This document shows positions 31,001 to 45,721 of a stretch of DNA of 64,000 bases, in pieces. The notes beneath the pieces are model-generated. The model saw only the letters and a program-made list of their open reading frames with translations, was not told where the DNA came from and did not search any database. The translations under genes were made by a program, and so were the position numbers. Origin of the DNA: Varroa destructor (lineage: Eukaryota; Arthropoda; Arachnida; Mesostigmata; Varroidae); contig NW_019211456.1 in assembly GCF_002443255.2 (NCBI RefSeq), positions 57,269,578-57,333,577 of the forward strand, given 5' to 3'. Position 1 is the first letter of the stretch; each line of letters opens with the position of its first letter.

Positions 31001-34000
31001 AACCCTTTCGTTACAACTTTTTAATTAGATCTAGAATTTCGCTAAATTAAATGCATGTTCTATACGCTCAGTTGAGGCAAGGCTTTGCCGACAGTCGACA
31101 GGCGATCCTGTATTGACATCAGTTATTTCATTTGTTTTGCTTTTAAATGAGTTGTATGTCTGCATGAATCCCAAGGTGGGTCGAAATGACTTTGAAATAA
31201 TTGGCTTATTTAATAATTTCTCGTTAGAAAGGAACGTATATTTCGAGTAAACCCAGGATCAATAGCTACTATCATCTTAATTGAGAATTGCTCTGTGTTA
31301 ACACCTCTTCGCATGTACCTGATTCATTTCTCTTGTAAGGAAGTTTTTATAGTTTAATGATAATGATAATATAATGCGAGCTCTATGGCTGGTGGAGATA
31401 ACGTCGTATAAAGATGATCGAAAAGCTCATCTTTTTTTTCATCTTAATTATATTTACAAGTTAATACGATAATCGTACATAGAGGATATTGCCTGTCTTT
31501 TGTATGGGCCTTTCCAATAAATAGTATGTATAACATGAAAAAAACTAAGTTCAGTCTTATTATATCCTAATTGCGATCTTCACAATATATTTAGACAACA
31601 CTTCTAGAAAGTTTGCCAGGACTGTGCTGACTAATTATATATGAGTAAATTTCAAATAATCACTATAATTTAATAGATTATGGTCAAAAGAAGGAAGACT
31701 GAATTTTCCATATCTGCTGCTCGAAAGACATGTCTCCAGCAATATATTTTAAGTGCCTGATTCCCAACTGACCAGCATATGATGTGGTTACAGATAAGTA
31801 ATCAAAATAAGAGACTTCTCACCTGAAACCTATCATAGTGAACTGTAGTTGATGGCGTGCTTCAAATCATATAACGTATTTGTATAAATGAGAAAATGTT
31901 CTTAAATTTTTTGTGCGTTACTATCTTGTACGTAAACACCGTTTGCGTACGCGGAACTAATACAATGGCACGAGATAACCTCAGATATTATTAAGGGATT
32001 TAAAAACGCTTAAAATACGAAAAAAGGCTAGTCAACCTGATACCAAAATCCTTGGAGCGGCGTTTCCGCATCAAACAAATATGTCTACGATTACGGAACC
32101 CGCCGGTACCTATCGGTTAATTAAGCTGTTTTTGTTGTTCGATATTGGGATGTGTGTATGTATATAAAACGTTTAGCACTCAAGCGCCGATTTTTATCTA
32201 TCTAGACGATAGCTATCTGGACATTTAAATAACGGTCTTGTTTTATATTATAAAATATTTTATATTTCAGAGAAATGTATTGAGTCATTGGACTCAAGAT
32301 AAGTCGTTCCGGGCCTTTTGCAGTCACGTATCATCTGGCAAGAGCTCGCGTTCATAAGGCAGAAAAACATTCACTTTATGATCATGGATAACTTAGCTGA
32401 TGAACGATAGTTAATTATCAAGTATAATATAAAAGGAAATTATGACGTAGGTATTCAAAGTTGTGCTCCAGCCATGCGGCCGATATACGATAGACTAACT
32501 AACGCGCAAGGAACAAGTTTTGGAAAAAAATTTTGGGACTATTTGAAAAAAATATAGACTTTTTATTTTTGACGTATTTTCAATCAAAGCATATATTTTA
32601 ATATAAATAGAGTTTATCAGGATAGCTACGTGCACTACGTACGTTTAATGGAAGTATTTGATAAGTAACTTGTTTCATAATCATGTCTAATTTTCTGTTA
32701 CGTATCTAACTTGGCCACAGGAAGTTACTTCTAAACGTGTACAAATGCAGTAGGCAGTACCTCGCTATTGTTAATTTCCCGTACTGAATGAGTTTACATT
32801 GTAACAATTAAATCACTTCCTGGATGTTATAATCGCTACTTATGGGATCTGTCCATTGGCTTTAGTTTCTATTCCAGATTGGTCCAGATAACTAAATGAG
32901 ATTGCCAATATCCATTTAGCTACGTCATGGTAAGACATCAGCCTTTTTATAGAAAGAAAAACGAAATAGTATGTACGTTTTCGATGACGATTTACCACTA
33001 CCATTATGTGTGTGAGCGAAAATAAATATCGGTTCGAATACGTATTCATAGAGATATATTTGATTCTAACGTGAATAGTAGTAGTAGTAACAAAAGATAG
33101 CCCGCAATCGTATTTTGTATATTGCATATTAATACTTGTCCTTATAATGAAATAGAGATTTGAAGGGGTTGATACGCGTTGTTGTGTGTGCCCCCACTTC
33201 GCGATCTATAAAATCGAGCCTTCTTCCCTACTTCCTTCCCTTAGAAACGATCAGGCTCATTTTATGAAACTGCCACCCATTTGAGTACATAGGCACGTCT
33301 ACCTGACGCCTACCTGAAGGTACTATGTTTCAAAGCCACGCCCATCTTGGATAGTCTAACATCTTATTTGCTCTATACGACAGTCTCTATTGCTAACCGA
33401 GAACGTTTTCAAAAGTGAATTCGACGACTACTTTCGATTTACTGTACTTTATCGCCAATAGATAGGAATGATCAGAAGCAGTGAAATACTCTTGTCCACA
33501 ATTGGCTCTTGGCACCGTTATTATTTAAGTATAATTTATAGGTGTTTGACAGTTAAACATTGTTTTGATCACTTTAATATATCAGTACCAATCAGTATCA
33601 ATACCTCTATATTGTGAATGTTGCAACAAAACTGGGCAGCAATCATTGCCTTTCTTTACAATGCAGCGACATTTTTCAGGTACGCCTATGGGAGAGCCTA
33701 ATTATGATATTCATTATTTAATTTCGATTGCAAGGTCCTTGAAAATCTTTGCAGCGGGTGTCCCCTTTCAAAATATGACGATTTTGACATTCGATAAAAT
33801 GAAAGGTTCGATTTTAATGAAATGACCGTTTGGATTGCTTGAACGCCGAGAGATCTAAATAAATAATCGAAAGAGGGTTGTCAGAACACAAAATAATGAG
33901 TCGAAACCAATTTAAATTTAAACACCTAATTTTAAGAAAACCATACAAATAAGTTACAAGAGGTAGCCAAACTATAATACAGACGAAGACAGAATATTAA

Positions 34001-37000
34001 AAAATATATATATATATATCAAAAATAGGCCTAAAAATTCATGTTCTTCCTTTTAAGATTTTATTCAGTGGCCAATGAAGTCGTTTTTAGATCAGTTTTA
34101 GTTTGTTATCTTATTTTCACCTTCATAAAGTATTCATGGGTTTCGTTTGGTGAAATATTGAAGTCCTTGTATTTTGAAATATGGTAAATCCATCTTAAAG
34201 CTCCAACTGGTAATGAAATTTTGAGTTACATACGACAACAGCGAGCTTTTAGAGTAAAGAATGGACTTCAAACAATACATATAATAATTATACGCCATTC
34301 ACAAATCATCATTTAGTACAAAAAGTAAACATAAGCCTCAGGAACTTTCGTACGTAATAACTAATAGTATTCTTATATAGAGATGGCTTGCATCTATACT
34401 TAGTCTCGGATTTGCCTGAAGGACGTAGCAATATTGCAACGCATCATTGTGAAGGATTCCTAAAGATTTTTTTGATCAAAGTCAAGTCAAAATGTTCTTT
34501 GTTAAGGAGGGCACCGAAATATTTTTTTAGCTTTCTTAAAATGAGCAAATTAAGCATGGTCTCGCTCATTTTCAGTTATCCTGTCATGTTTGTGAAGCTG
34601 GGTATTCTTTATTTCTGTTGTCTGTCTGTGACTCAATCGCAGGCTATGACCTGAAGAAATGCTTTTCATTATTTAGGTTCCTTCAACATGTCCTATTGGC
34701 TACTCATATTATATCCTTTCAGTTTTTGGCCTTATGTTACCGTCGTTAACAAGGCCGGGTTGCTCCGCCTCAGCGGAATGGCGCCATTTCTTTGCACAAG
34801 TTGAACACCCTTTAGAAAAGCTAGCAAGCATCTCCGCGCAAAAACAATTATGTCATTTTGTCGCTTCTGCAGGAGCTAAACCGGCATTTAATGTCAAATA
34901 CTTGAACAAGCCTAGATGCTCTTTCAGTGAGCGCATATTGATTTTAGATAGCAACCGAAGTAATAACGTAGCGTCTACACAAGCATCTGAACTGCACCTT
35001 CACTGAGTATCACTGCCCTCCTTCGATCACAAACGAGATCTCAATTATTTAAAAAAAGCTTTGTTGTGACACCACTTCCAGTCTAATTAACCCCATACTT
35101 AAGAAATTTATTTGGAGAAATATAAACTTTTCCGTATGCATACTACTGATATTTAGAATTCCTATTGATGGCCAATTTGAAGTAACCATAAACACAACCA
35201 AATCTGCCGGATCTGCAAACTTTTGCCTAGGACTGAAGTTCTACGTGGTTGTTGCTTGAATGCGGAGCTTAACTGAGACAAGTCTATAGCAGCCATCAAT
35301 TATCCGGCGTGAGTCATGATGCCCGAAAGAACACAACGTACTTCTTGTACACGTACACTGCAACAAAACGAGATAAGAAGATGAGTGGCTTTATAACAGA
35401 TTTGTTTTTGCTTCATAGAGAAAAATGAAGTTATTCGAATTTGTCATACTTTTTTTGTAATCCTGGATTTTTAACGCCTTCAGTAAAGACGGGCCTGGCC
35501 GCCCCATCAATAACTTCCATAAGCTTAATGGTTTGACAAACTCTGCTCCAGATGAGCAGTCAAAATGTTCTGATAGCCAGTAGGTGTGATCAATCACATA
35601 TTATGTTGTCGAATTTCACGTACAGTCATCTCCTAATATAAAAAATATACTTCAGATAATTAATCTAACTTAAGCCAAGAAACAAAAAAGCGGAAATAAC
35701 TGAGACGCTTTCAAAAAAAAATCAAACAGATTAGTGCCGACGCATTGTCATGCATTGACGGTTGACCAAGTGGGCTTTTCTTGACAGAAAAGTAACTGTG
35801 TAAATTTTGTTCATAGCATAGATATGGGATTATATTATCTTCGAGCTATGCACAAAAAGTAAGTTGTAGTTATGAGAGTATTATAGTTTACGACTTGGCT
35901 TAAAATTTTAAAGTCAATGCATTATGCAAGTATACAGGTAAAGACATTTAATTTTGAAGCCGCGCATCCTTGTTGAAGCCATTCACTGGTGCTAACATAA
36001 CTTACGTTTAAAAATACCTAGATCTTTGGCTCGGATTGTATTTGCGGTTGTATTTGAATGGGGGATTATGTAAACGATATTCATTGACGCTCATGAAACA
36101 TTGTCTTACTGTTTCTATATTCGGCATACTATCTGAGGTTTTATAAACTTTAACTGAAAAACTACCATGACTAACACGACTACCTTAATTCCCCTTGATA
36201 AGCCCACATCGTCTTGCCGTAAAATCGTTTTTTCAACAGTTCCTTTGCTGCTTTCGAAGTCTTTGCATACGAAACAATAGAAGGTTGCTCAACGTCCCAC
36301 CGAAACTTACTGAAAAGTTATCTCTTGAAAACTTTATATGTGCCGCACTAATTCCGTTATCGTTGTTAAAAATGAAACATGTCTACCAGCAGCTAAAACT
36401 AGCATTTAGTTAGACAGGTACGTGTTCTATAGTCCTATACTCCTATACCGTTTTACGCTGCCCTGCTATAAATAGTAATGTCATATGACTCGTAACGAAA
36501 ATATATGGAGTTAAGCAAAGTAGCCGATGAAAGGATCCCTTCTAACGGACAAACAATCGGAGTGAAGCATTGTCATACTTGCATGGTCTGTACCTCTCCT
36601 TGTCTGCCGCTTAGACCTGTATGCAGATCAGACTAAAGATTTCTGTTAAAGATTAATGTTAACAATGCTCACAGTGCAGCCAGAAGACTGGAAGACCTGA
36701 CTAGAACTTCAGAACTATTGAGCCATGTTATTGAAAAATTTCTATTAAGTTGAATTTGACCATCTCTAATTTAGTCTCTTTGATTTTTGTTTTCTTCAAG
36801 TGTTAAATTATTATTTTCTGCCTGATCGTGTCGCTTAATTTATCTGAGAACTGAGCTAAAATTGACCCTACAATGGCGATCATAGTCTAAATTCGACTCC
36901 TTTTTTGATTGCTATCACACCTTTAGTCCTTCACATAATTTAGTGCTATTAAGAAACGTTGCTCAGTAGCAATAAACAGTTTACATTTATTTACTTATAT

Positions 37001-38500
37001 TTAGCAAAGTTTATTTTTTTTAGCTACAATGAGATACTGTTAGCTTATATTAGGCAATTTATATGCCGTGTAGACGTGCAAGTTCTTGCTATGCACATTA
37101 TGGCTTAATAATATTGAATTTTTTCCTTGTGCTTGGAATAATGTTTTTGTAGAAGTTTTCGCTTGGATTTGTCAAAATAAAAAAAAAGAACAACTAATCA
37201 TGTTTTCGAAATACCGCTAAATTATTGACAGTACTCTACTAGACACAATGTATATATAATATGAACATACACTTTATGAAAGAAACCATTGCGTTCCTCT
37301 ATAGCGATAGCAGTATAGAGGCAGACAACTGTCTGTTTGTCACGATCATATTTCGGTTAATTTCCTGAGCGTCGTCCGATGATGTCATCAGCTGCATGCC
37401 GCGAAAACTGACCGCCTCTCTCACATCTGATAGATAGGTAGATTCATCTGATTGTAAAGCAATTGCAATAACGACGATTCATACGCAAATACGCCGCATG
37501 AAGTCTTGTTTCACTGCTGCCGCTATCTGTAATACATTTAAGTTGAGTTGGGAAAGCTGAGAGTGTCGCCAAGATAAGACACCCGCGCCGTCGCCGTCGT
37601 TATGCCTGTTATTGTTTACGTTGAACATGGTGAAGTGCAACGCAGCGTCTTTCGTGACTTGCGTGCTATATCGATATCCGACTGTGTGTAACCGTCAAGG
37701 AAGAGCAGAGACAAGTTTACATGGAAAAAAGATGATTATGATGATGGCAAAGCAGCTCAGGCGAAGAGATGGTGCGAAGAGAATGAGTGTCTTCTCTGTC
37801 GGTAGTTGGCAGAATCTTTCAAGCCAAATTCCCTGATTATACTCGTCTTCCTTTGAACGGGCTTTGGCCGCAAGGAACTCCAGCGAGAGATCATCAAAGG
37901 GAAAGCACATTGACTGCGTACAATGTGGAATAATTTAGAGATAACGACACGCTAGTCAGAAACGCTTAGATGAAGGCGCTCACAAGCCGCTAAAAACTAC
38001 AACTCTTCTGACGACATATGAAGCTGGGCGACGGCAAGCAGTATTGAGGTGCGTGGGAGTTTGAGAGAACCTGATGTGAAAAGTGACCGTCTAGAATTAA
38101 CAGGAAATTCCACTTTGCCATATTCAGAGCCCATTGTACAGTTATTTTCGATAGAATTAAGTTGTCGATCAGGCACTGCCAGCTCTGTGGTACATTAAAT
38201 GCAGTTCGATGACTGATTCTAACATCACATGGTAGTTGTCTTCCTGTTGCCATGACCGAATCGGAAACCCCTAATTTTGCTTTTGGCGCTCATCAGTGAT
38301 GCAGCTGGCAAAGTAATAGCCGATTTCCATGTAACGAAGAGTTCGTGGTATAACTTCGTGTCACTCTTTCTTAGATCGCGCATTCAGAGAATAACTAAGA
38401 TGAGATCGTATAGCCGCGTTTAGACCCTCTCCTACCATCGTTCAACAGTAACGGTTTTGCAGCTCTTTTATTGAGATAAAAAAAAACAGTAAGACTATGA
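28010..38500. other. Large intergenic region, no confident gene
   Basis: Mostly AT-rich sequence with homopolymer and TA runs (30366-30385, 34003-34019) and a G17 tract at 29973-29989. Short frames occur at 29945-30241 +, 34388-34654 +, 34734-35006 + and 35391-35597 -, without recognisable domains. A TATAAAAT box (33207-33214) sits in a locally C-rich patch but no gene starts clearly after it. The 37.5-38.3 kb stretch is more GC-rich and may hold regulatory sequence for the gene at 38532. Confidence 0.45.
29973..29989 (+). repeat. G17 homopolymer
   Basis: Seventeen consecutive G residues, unusual in this AT-rich window. It could fold into a G-quadruplex or be a sequencing or assembly weak spot. 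Confidence 0.85.
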
Positions 38501-38531
38501 TGCGTCTTTAATCGAAGAAGCTTCTGCGATA

Positions 38532-38957
38532 ATGGTAACTACGATAAAGGTGATCAGTATTGTGTGTGCTGCGTGGCTACTGTGTGCCCATGCTAGACCT
38601 ATTCGAGGGTCAGCTAAAAACTCGGAAGTAGAGGAGATACTTACGACTGAGGCTCAGTATGGCAATTATGGCATAATCATTCAGGCCATGAAGAACAGAC
38701 TGCAAATTAGAATGAATTCAACGACCGATAAGTCTGAGATAGTGAAGGAATGTGAGAAATACGCACGCATAGTTGTCAACGGAAAAAATCGCATCGAAGA
38801 AGTCATCGCTACCTTCGGCGATCAGGACGCTCTGATTGATGAAGAGGAAGAGCGGCGCAGGATCTCTGAAGCTGTGGCCCGTGTGCTTAATGGAAAGAGT
38901 GGAAATAAGCTTGACAAGTACTTTCGTTGTGTTCAAAGATTTAGTGGCGGCAGCTGA
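38532..38957 (+). CDS. Predicted small secreted protein (141 residues, single exon)
   Basis: An ATG-initiated frame, first in-frame ATG after an upstream TAA, ends at TGA 38955-38957. The start is a good signal peptide: a basic-hydrophobic run (KVISIVCAAWLLCAHA) with likely cleavage after AHA, before RPIRGS. The mature part of about 119 residues is charged and probably helical, with a possible N-glycosylation site (NST), an acidic cluster (DEEEERRR) and just two cysteines (KECEK and FRCVQ), which could form one disulfide. Local base composition is more GC-rich than the surroundings. I do not recognise a family. It could be a lineage-specific secreted effector-like protein or a chance frame with good composition. 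No AATAAA lies close downstream. Confidence 0.5.
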   Translation: MVTTIKVISIVCAAWLLCAHARPIRGSAKNSEVEEILTTEAQYGNYGIIIQAMKNRLQIRMNSTTDKSEIVKECEKYARIVVNGKNRIEEVIATFGDQDALIDEEEERRRISEAVARVLNGKSGNKLDKYFRCVQRFSGGS

Positions 38958-39059
38958 AACACAATGTGTAGAGTTTTTAAAACATTTGATATTGCAACGA
39001 CTGCTCATTTGTATTTACCTTGTTAGCAACAAGTTGTTTCGAATCGAGGTCTGAGCTGT

Positions 39060-42000
39060 GTAGACTGTCATAGGTGTTAGATCCCTTTTGACTCGGATCT
39101 AGTTAGTTTTCCTTCAATCTGATTTAGTTTTTTTCACTTTACCTCTGTAATCTATTCTTTTTCTTCAACTCAAGTGCTAACGGGCCCTGAGAGAGACGAC
39201 TCGGAGAAACCGGCTGAAGTCATAATGTGTAACCATGATAGTCGTTCCACATTAACGCTGCTTATTTTTCGCGAGTACGGCGGCAGAGGCTGATCGTTGT
39301 CTAATGCAGTTCGAGGCACAAAACAATCAGCTTAGACCAATCTCAGCGAAGAATTTGGGATTCGACCTGTTAAACAAATACATAGACGATGTTAATTTAA
39401 ATTTTTAGATACGTATTGCAAGAATTTCAGAATGTCTAACTTTAATCAAACTTCTTAAAAACAGCTCTTTAAACATGCGTCAACTTGACTGTAGACAGTT
39501 TGAAAATAGTTTGGGCATACATCTCGCTATTGTCCAATACACAAAAACTAATCGCGCTCGAATAGCTAGCTATAGCAAAACGAAACTATGGTCACATCAA
39601 GTTATACGAAGGAAGGCATTATTTTTGGATGGCCTGAATTGACTGAATGGTGCCTAGGGCAAGCGAATTTATTATTCAAATCAAAGATAAAGCAAGAACG
39701 CACAATCGACTGTAAATGTATTCTGCATCATATTTGACAAATAAATAATCTAGGAATAATTTATACTACATGGAAAAAGCAGTCCACGATTGACCCAGCT
39801 GAAAATCATCGATACTAATATTCCCATTAATAATTCTGTAAACAAAACAGAAAAAAAAAGCGAAATAAACACCCCGTTCATTATGGTAATACAAAGTGTG
39901 ATTTATTTACCAGTTATATGCATTGTGATGGCGTGACGATCGTATCCGCACCAAACCCCTGCAGAATAAAATTTTATAGACGCTTAGTGATAGTTGCAAT
40001 AGAATATTACATGCATATTAAAATATTATCTAGGTAATGTGTTCCTTAAAGTGGCTTTTCACTTAAGGCGCGTATAGTGGATTTTTCAATAATGGTCCAC
40101 TTAGTAGCGTGGTTATCTAGGCTATGACTGGGGGCTCGTTTGTGTAAAATAGGAGGTCCGGATTCGAAATTTTAGGTAACAGTAACGGATTATATTAGTT
40201 TTGTACCCAAGGCAATACTGCGTGTGTCATGCTGAAGATCAATTTTAAACATATTACCCGTAAAAAATATAATTGAACGTAATTTACTTTGAGGATAATA
40301 CTAAAAACACAAAACATATTTAAAATCGCTGACTTCTCGGTGGCAGTTGGCCCTCGATTTCGCCGTTGTCAGCCCGGTGCGCTAGCAAGTCTGTTATTTC
40401 TAATTTAAAGAAATTTTTAAAATCATTTTGTATGTAAATGACAGAAATTTTGACTGGTAAACTCATGTGAGTCCCTAGTAATAATAGTAATTATTATTAC
40501 TATTATGAAGGAAAACCTTTTCGAAGGTCCAGCAATTCAGCGTGAAGTTATAAAAATCTGATAGGTGTTTGACTAATATGGAGCAACTGGTGTGTTGCAG
40601 GAGTTTAGACGTCTTAAAGGGCAAGGATTAGCGGACCATTTTTTAGGGAGTAAGATCATATCAATACACTATAAATTCATACAACATCTTCATGAAGTCT
40701 GTTCGCGTCCGATCTACCGTCGCCGCTGTAAAATGAGTAAAATACTTTCGAATTATATAGCCACTAAAGAATACATAACATATAAAACTACGCGTTTAGT
40801 AGACCTCCTGTTCGTGTCAACGCCACCATCTCAGCGAGTAGAAACAGACTAAAAATATCAGTAGCGGTAAACCTCTACCCTATATTTGTAAACTAAACGA
40901 AAATGGAACGATCACCTTCTTGGTGCATATTAAAAATCCGGAAATAGTGAATATATAGTCTTTTGTGCGAAAGGGCCAGTTTCGACCTGATGCCTGACGA
41001 CAGCTCCTTTATTTTGTCTTTTTAGAATCTACTGGTTTTCAGAGGTTGAAGAATTTACCTACACCGAATTAACAAATGGCGTTTTTTTTTTTATCGTTAT
41101 TGTATTCCAGCGATCATATCGATGAGGTTCGGTTAGCCTTTAGAACGCAGACTGGCTAACAATTAACTATTTTATTGCCTTTATTGAACGGGATTAATCA
41201 GTTGTCGCACCGTTGACCAATGAAATTTTTTTCTCCCTCGAACAAAATGTCTCCAGTCTCTGTGGTCGATGGGCATATGCTTTTCATAAATTTATTTTTC
41301 ATTCTTCTTTCTTATTTCGTTACAGATAAATACTTATTAATGGAAAGGACAAATGTCCTATTCGGTTATTTTTCCTTTTTCTCATGGATTCGGTTTATAC
41401 CAGTGGAAAACGCGTGAACTCCCGGCTCGCGTAACGTGTGTAAAATCCCCGTAAAACTCGGAATATCTTATCATTTTTTATTAAGTCGTCGAACGAAATG
41501 ACTAATTCACTTCAGCAATAAAATTGTCAGCAATAAAATATTCTAGCACAGCAATTGAACCCTGATTTGACAATAGTAATGTCACTATAATTCTAAGAGG
41601 GTTTAAGTGATGTTTTTAGGTACGCGAACTATGTGGTACGAGTGAGGGCTCAGCTCGGACGGTTGGCCGAAACCATCGCCCACCACTGGTTCTCTTCGAT
41701 TCCTCCAATGAAGCGATGTACACGAAAGAAAATCTGGATTTTCAACTACTTGTTTTACTGGCACCTAATAGTACAAGTTATTAATTAAAAATGAAAACTT
41801 TTGCACAAATGGTTACACGCAAACAAGAAGGCACAAATGGAAAAAAGGTTACTAAATAATATAACTGAGGGTTGACACGAAGCCTTCTACGGTCTTGCCC
41901 AATTTTGCCGCCTTCCAATCTTGTTCTACAGATCAGCACAAAAAAAAAAGAGCGGATTCAGACGTACAGAACGCAATGCAGCTTGGTAAATTTCTAACGC

Positions 42001-42447
42001 TTCAATCAAAGCCATCTCATCAGCATGACCATTCGACGAAACTGAATCGCGCAGGATTCGGCAATTTCGATTATCTTCATTACTATTTTATCGATCAATG
42101 TTTCATTATCATTTTTGAACGTTATATACAGTAGCTCCTTAAATAAAACTGCCTATGTTGGGCGATCATCAAATCTGCTTTTCAAATTACTTACTCTAGC
42201 AAACGTTTTCAAGCAAACGTCGTGTTTGTATGTAAAGAAGATCTTCAATCCTCAAGCCGCTAAAAGCTCCGGTATGGCAGCATCGCAGACGGTCAAATAC
42301 GCCAAGTCGAAAACCGTATGATAATTCGATCGCATATAGGACAACAGGCAGTGTTTTCCAGCAAGCCCTGTATAGAAAAATAGATATGCCTTCTCAATAC
42401 ATGACTATATATTAAACGTCTGCTAGAGAGTTTCAATTATCATATTA

Positions 42448-42488
<41 letters not shown>

Positions 42489-45400
42489 CAAATAAATAAG
42501 TAGAACACATGGTCTACGCAATACTGGTCTGATCAGACTGAATGTATTGGTGCATTCGCCTTTGTAGACCGATATCTGTATTCAATTTTTTTAATGGTGC
42601 AATTGCGTAACTTACATTTTAATGCTCGTAACTTATGTAGAGTTTATTTTTTCACATGGCAGAACTGACCATTGAAATTTCCGCAACTATGGAACGGAGA
42701 ACACCAATATGTAAAGCGATTAAAGCACATTTGGCATGTGCTTGATACTTTATTAAAAAAAAAAAAACAATTTAGAAAAGAACACTTTCTTAATTAAACC
42801 AAACAGAATCAAATTTCGATATGGGTGATTTATATGAATATATATAGTAATATGGGCGATTTCAGTATCAGGAGTTCAGTTTGAATGCTTCCGATTACAT
42901 AATTGCATTATTATTATTATTGCACTTTAGTTCATCTTATGAAGTTTCTATGGCAAGTAAGTTCAGAAAGCAGAAGTTGAGTAGTATCTATGTTGTGGCT
43001 ACTTCATTTACTATGGTATCGAAAAGTACATTCGGAATACAGACAGAGTCTGTAGAATTTTCTTCTCTAAAGGTCGTTACAAACATTTTGGATGATATTA
43101 CAAAGAGAAAGATCGTCTGACATTAAGACTATGGGAACTAAAATTACTCCATCATAATGATGATGAAGACGCCCGTTGACTATCTGATTTTACTCTCAGA
43201 ATGCTTGCCTTAAACTAATCTAGTTTTTAATTATAGAAATTATACAGGCTTGTCGTTTGAGCTATACGTTACCAGGCAAACGTTTTATTCCGAAACGCAT
43301 AATTAATGCCTACAAAAAAAAAATTATGTTTACTACGGTAGCCATGCTAGCGTATGCTGACAATGCTTGGGTTCACGATAACTTCACATAATCTTTGATT
43401 GATCTAAAATATTGACTAGTTTACTGATTCGGTTTGCTAATAGAAAGGCGTGTCGTTGTTTCCGGGTTTCAGAAAGAGATTGTTCGTTTCGTCCATAGCT
43501 TTTCCCTTGTTTAGACAATCAAGCTGTAAAAAATTACGAAGCTTGATAATTTGTTTACGAGATAACAGTACGATATCCTATGAAACCGTTTGCTTAAATT
43601 TAATAATATCATTTTGCAACGACAAATTTAGATATAAATCAACAGGACTTCGAGCTGAATACCCCGGTCGGCGAAATCTAGAGTCTACTGTGGTTCATAC
43701 AACTCAAGTCGTCCGGTACAGATAATCAGGTAAACAAGTCTCGCCGATAAGTGAACAATGGCGTGCACTAAATTTGAAAATGCGCGCACGAATTCGAACA
43801 TATATACTTTTGCAATATAGCCGTCCTTTTTAGTTTTATTACATTACATTATATCTTCGTCACAATAACAGTTAACCCCCAGGGGCGGAGGGGGCTTTAT
43901 CGTCTATCTAGTGCAACGAAGATGCATCACTAACTAATCGTCTACCTCCTGAAACTATAAACTGACTATATATTAATTAGCCGAACTATGCGGTTATTCT
44001 ACATTTGACAGAAGGTCGGCTGGTGGGAAGTTTGTTACTTCATTGCACTTACAAGAGCATCACTGTCATCATCTTCGCATCGTAGCTAAGGGCCGCAATC
44101 AGTTTGATTAGTGCGGTACGGGCGTTCATGGATCATGCCGGATGGTTCTCTCTCGTAGGCTCATGCAAAGACGTTTTGCGAAAAGGAAACTAAAAACTGG
44201 GCTAAGAAAAGTGTTTCTTTCATCAGTAGAACAGCACCGTTTTAGCAATCTAATTGTGCTGCGGAGAGCACCTATGTCCAAAGTTCTGATTATAGACCTT
44301 GACTGGTCATTTGACTGAAGACTTGAGTAGTTTTCAATTGTAATGAAATCCGATTTTAGTGAGAGACTCATTTAATTGGCGAAGCTTGTTGGCAGGCTAG
44401 AGACCTACTTAGATCGCAATAACCTCCTGCTGAGGCTTTTTGGTGCGTCCTTTGCTCTTATTGTATTGTTGCAGCCTGCCTTATGATACTCTTTTGCCTA
44501 ACAATTGCACTCCAAACCCACTGCAGTAAAATTCAATTGCGGCATGTATTAATGAATTAATTGCAGTCAGTCAGGTTTTTTCTAGTAATAGCATCAGACT
44601 TTTTTTTATCAGATTCGCTAGTAGAGTAAAAGAAATAGAGTTTAACATGAAACATGTAAATATTTAACGAGAAGCATGTGATTCAACTTTAGTTGATCAT
44701 GCCCCTAGGCTGTGGTCAAATGCGTGGTTCTCGTGCAAAAGCTTGAAAAATAAATCAGATTAGATGCTACTCTTGTTACACATGATGAGAAGCATAGATG
44801 ATGATTCCCTGGGTTCCAATAGAATATTAGGAAGCCGAAAAAGGGTTGACGCTTTTGCTATTTAGATAGCTTTGAACTTCCATAACACAAAAAGTATGGG
44901 TTGCATAGCGTCGGCGTTGGGGTTATCTCGAAACTGAGATTTGACAGACGTATACATAAACAGCTGATACCTGACAGCCGTTAACCGTTGGAATATTTTT
45001 GCTCAGATTTATCTGCCTTACAATTTTATAGCAGTCAAAGAACAAGGTTCCATAAGAAAAAGGCGTTACTGAAAGAAATGGTTTAATAATAGTTCTGTAA
45101 CTTTCGTTCTTTTTTGAAGGAATTTAGAAGGAACTCCTCGTTGTCCACCAACCACTAACGAAAAAGATTAGTAAAAATTATTGCGAAAATTGAGCAAAAA
45201 CGACACGTAAGTCGCCATTATATCGTCAAGGAACTACATATCCGCTATCAGACAGTCTCAAACAGATAGAAGAAAAATGACCATAAGAAAAAAAAAGCCC
45301 GACGTTTTCATGCTGTACCAATGGACGCTAAATAATTCCCTCGAGCGTATTTCCATCTGCGAACGTAGAGAAACACAACAAAATCGATCCTTTTACATAG

Positions 45401-45640
45401 CAATTGATTACGACTGATTAAAAGTAGATTAAATATAGTAACCATGTGCGAAAAAAGTGTGCTCTCTGATAAAGCCTATAGTGACGCAGTGGTTGCTGGG
45501 ATCGGAGAGGAATCGTATATTATGATCGTTGTCGCCCGGCGGATCAATTGACTGGGAACTCTATTGTTGACAGCTAATCTGAATACAACAACGAACTGAC
45601 ATAAAATTTTTTTTCTCACAATTTTTCGCCCAGAAATTAG
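39060..45640. other. Intergenic region, no confident gene
   Basis: AT-rich sequence with a TA microsatellite (42454-42484) and a short hairpin of TAATAGTAAT type (40487-40506). Short frames (40592-40852, 41895-42321, 42881-43120, 43450-43725 on +) show no recognisable domain. Confidence 0.5.
42454..42484. repeat. TA microsatellite
   Basis: An uninterrupted TA dinucleotide run. Confidence 0.9.
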
Positions 45641-45721
45641 AAAGTACAGAACGATTTACGATTATTGGGTTACCAGAAAAATGTCGGAAAACGGGTTTGT
45701 TTTGAAGTATAAGATACTTAC

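Noticed and set aside
32840..33127. 95-codon - frame
   Set aside because: AT-biased composition, no recognisable motif, and within chance length for this window.
40105..40165. tRNA-like A-box (AGTAGCGTGGTTATC) and B-box (GGATTCGAA) on the + strand
   Set aside because: The T stem has weak or mismatched pairs and there is no convincing cloverleaf.
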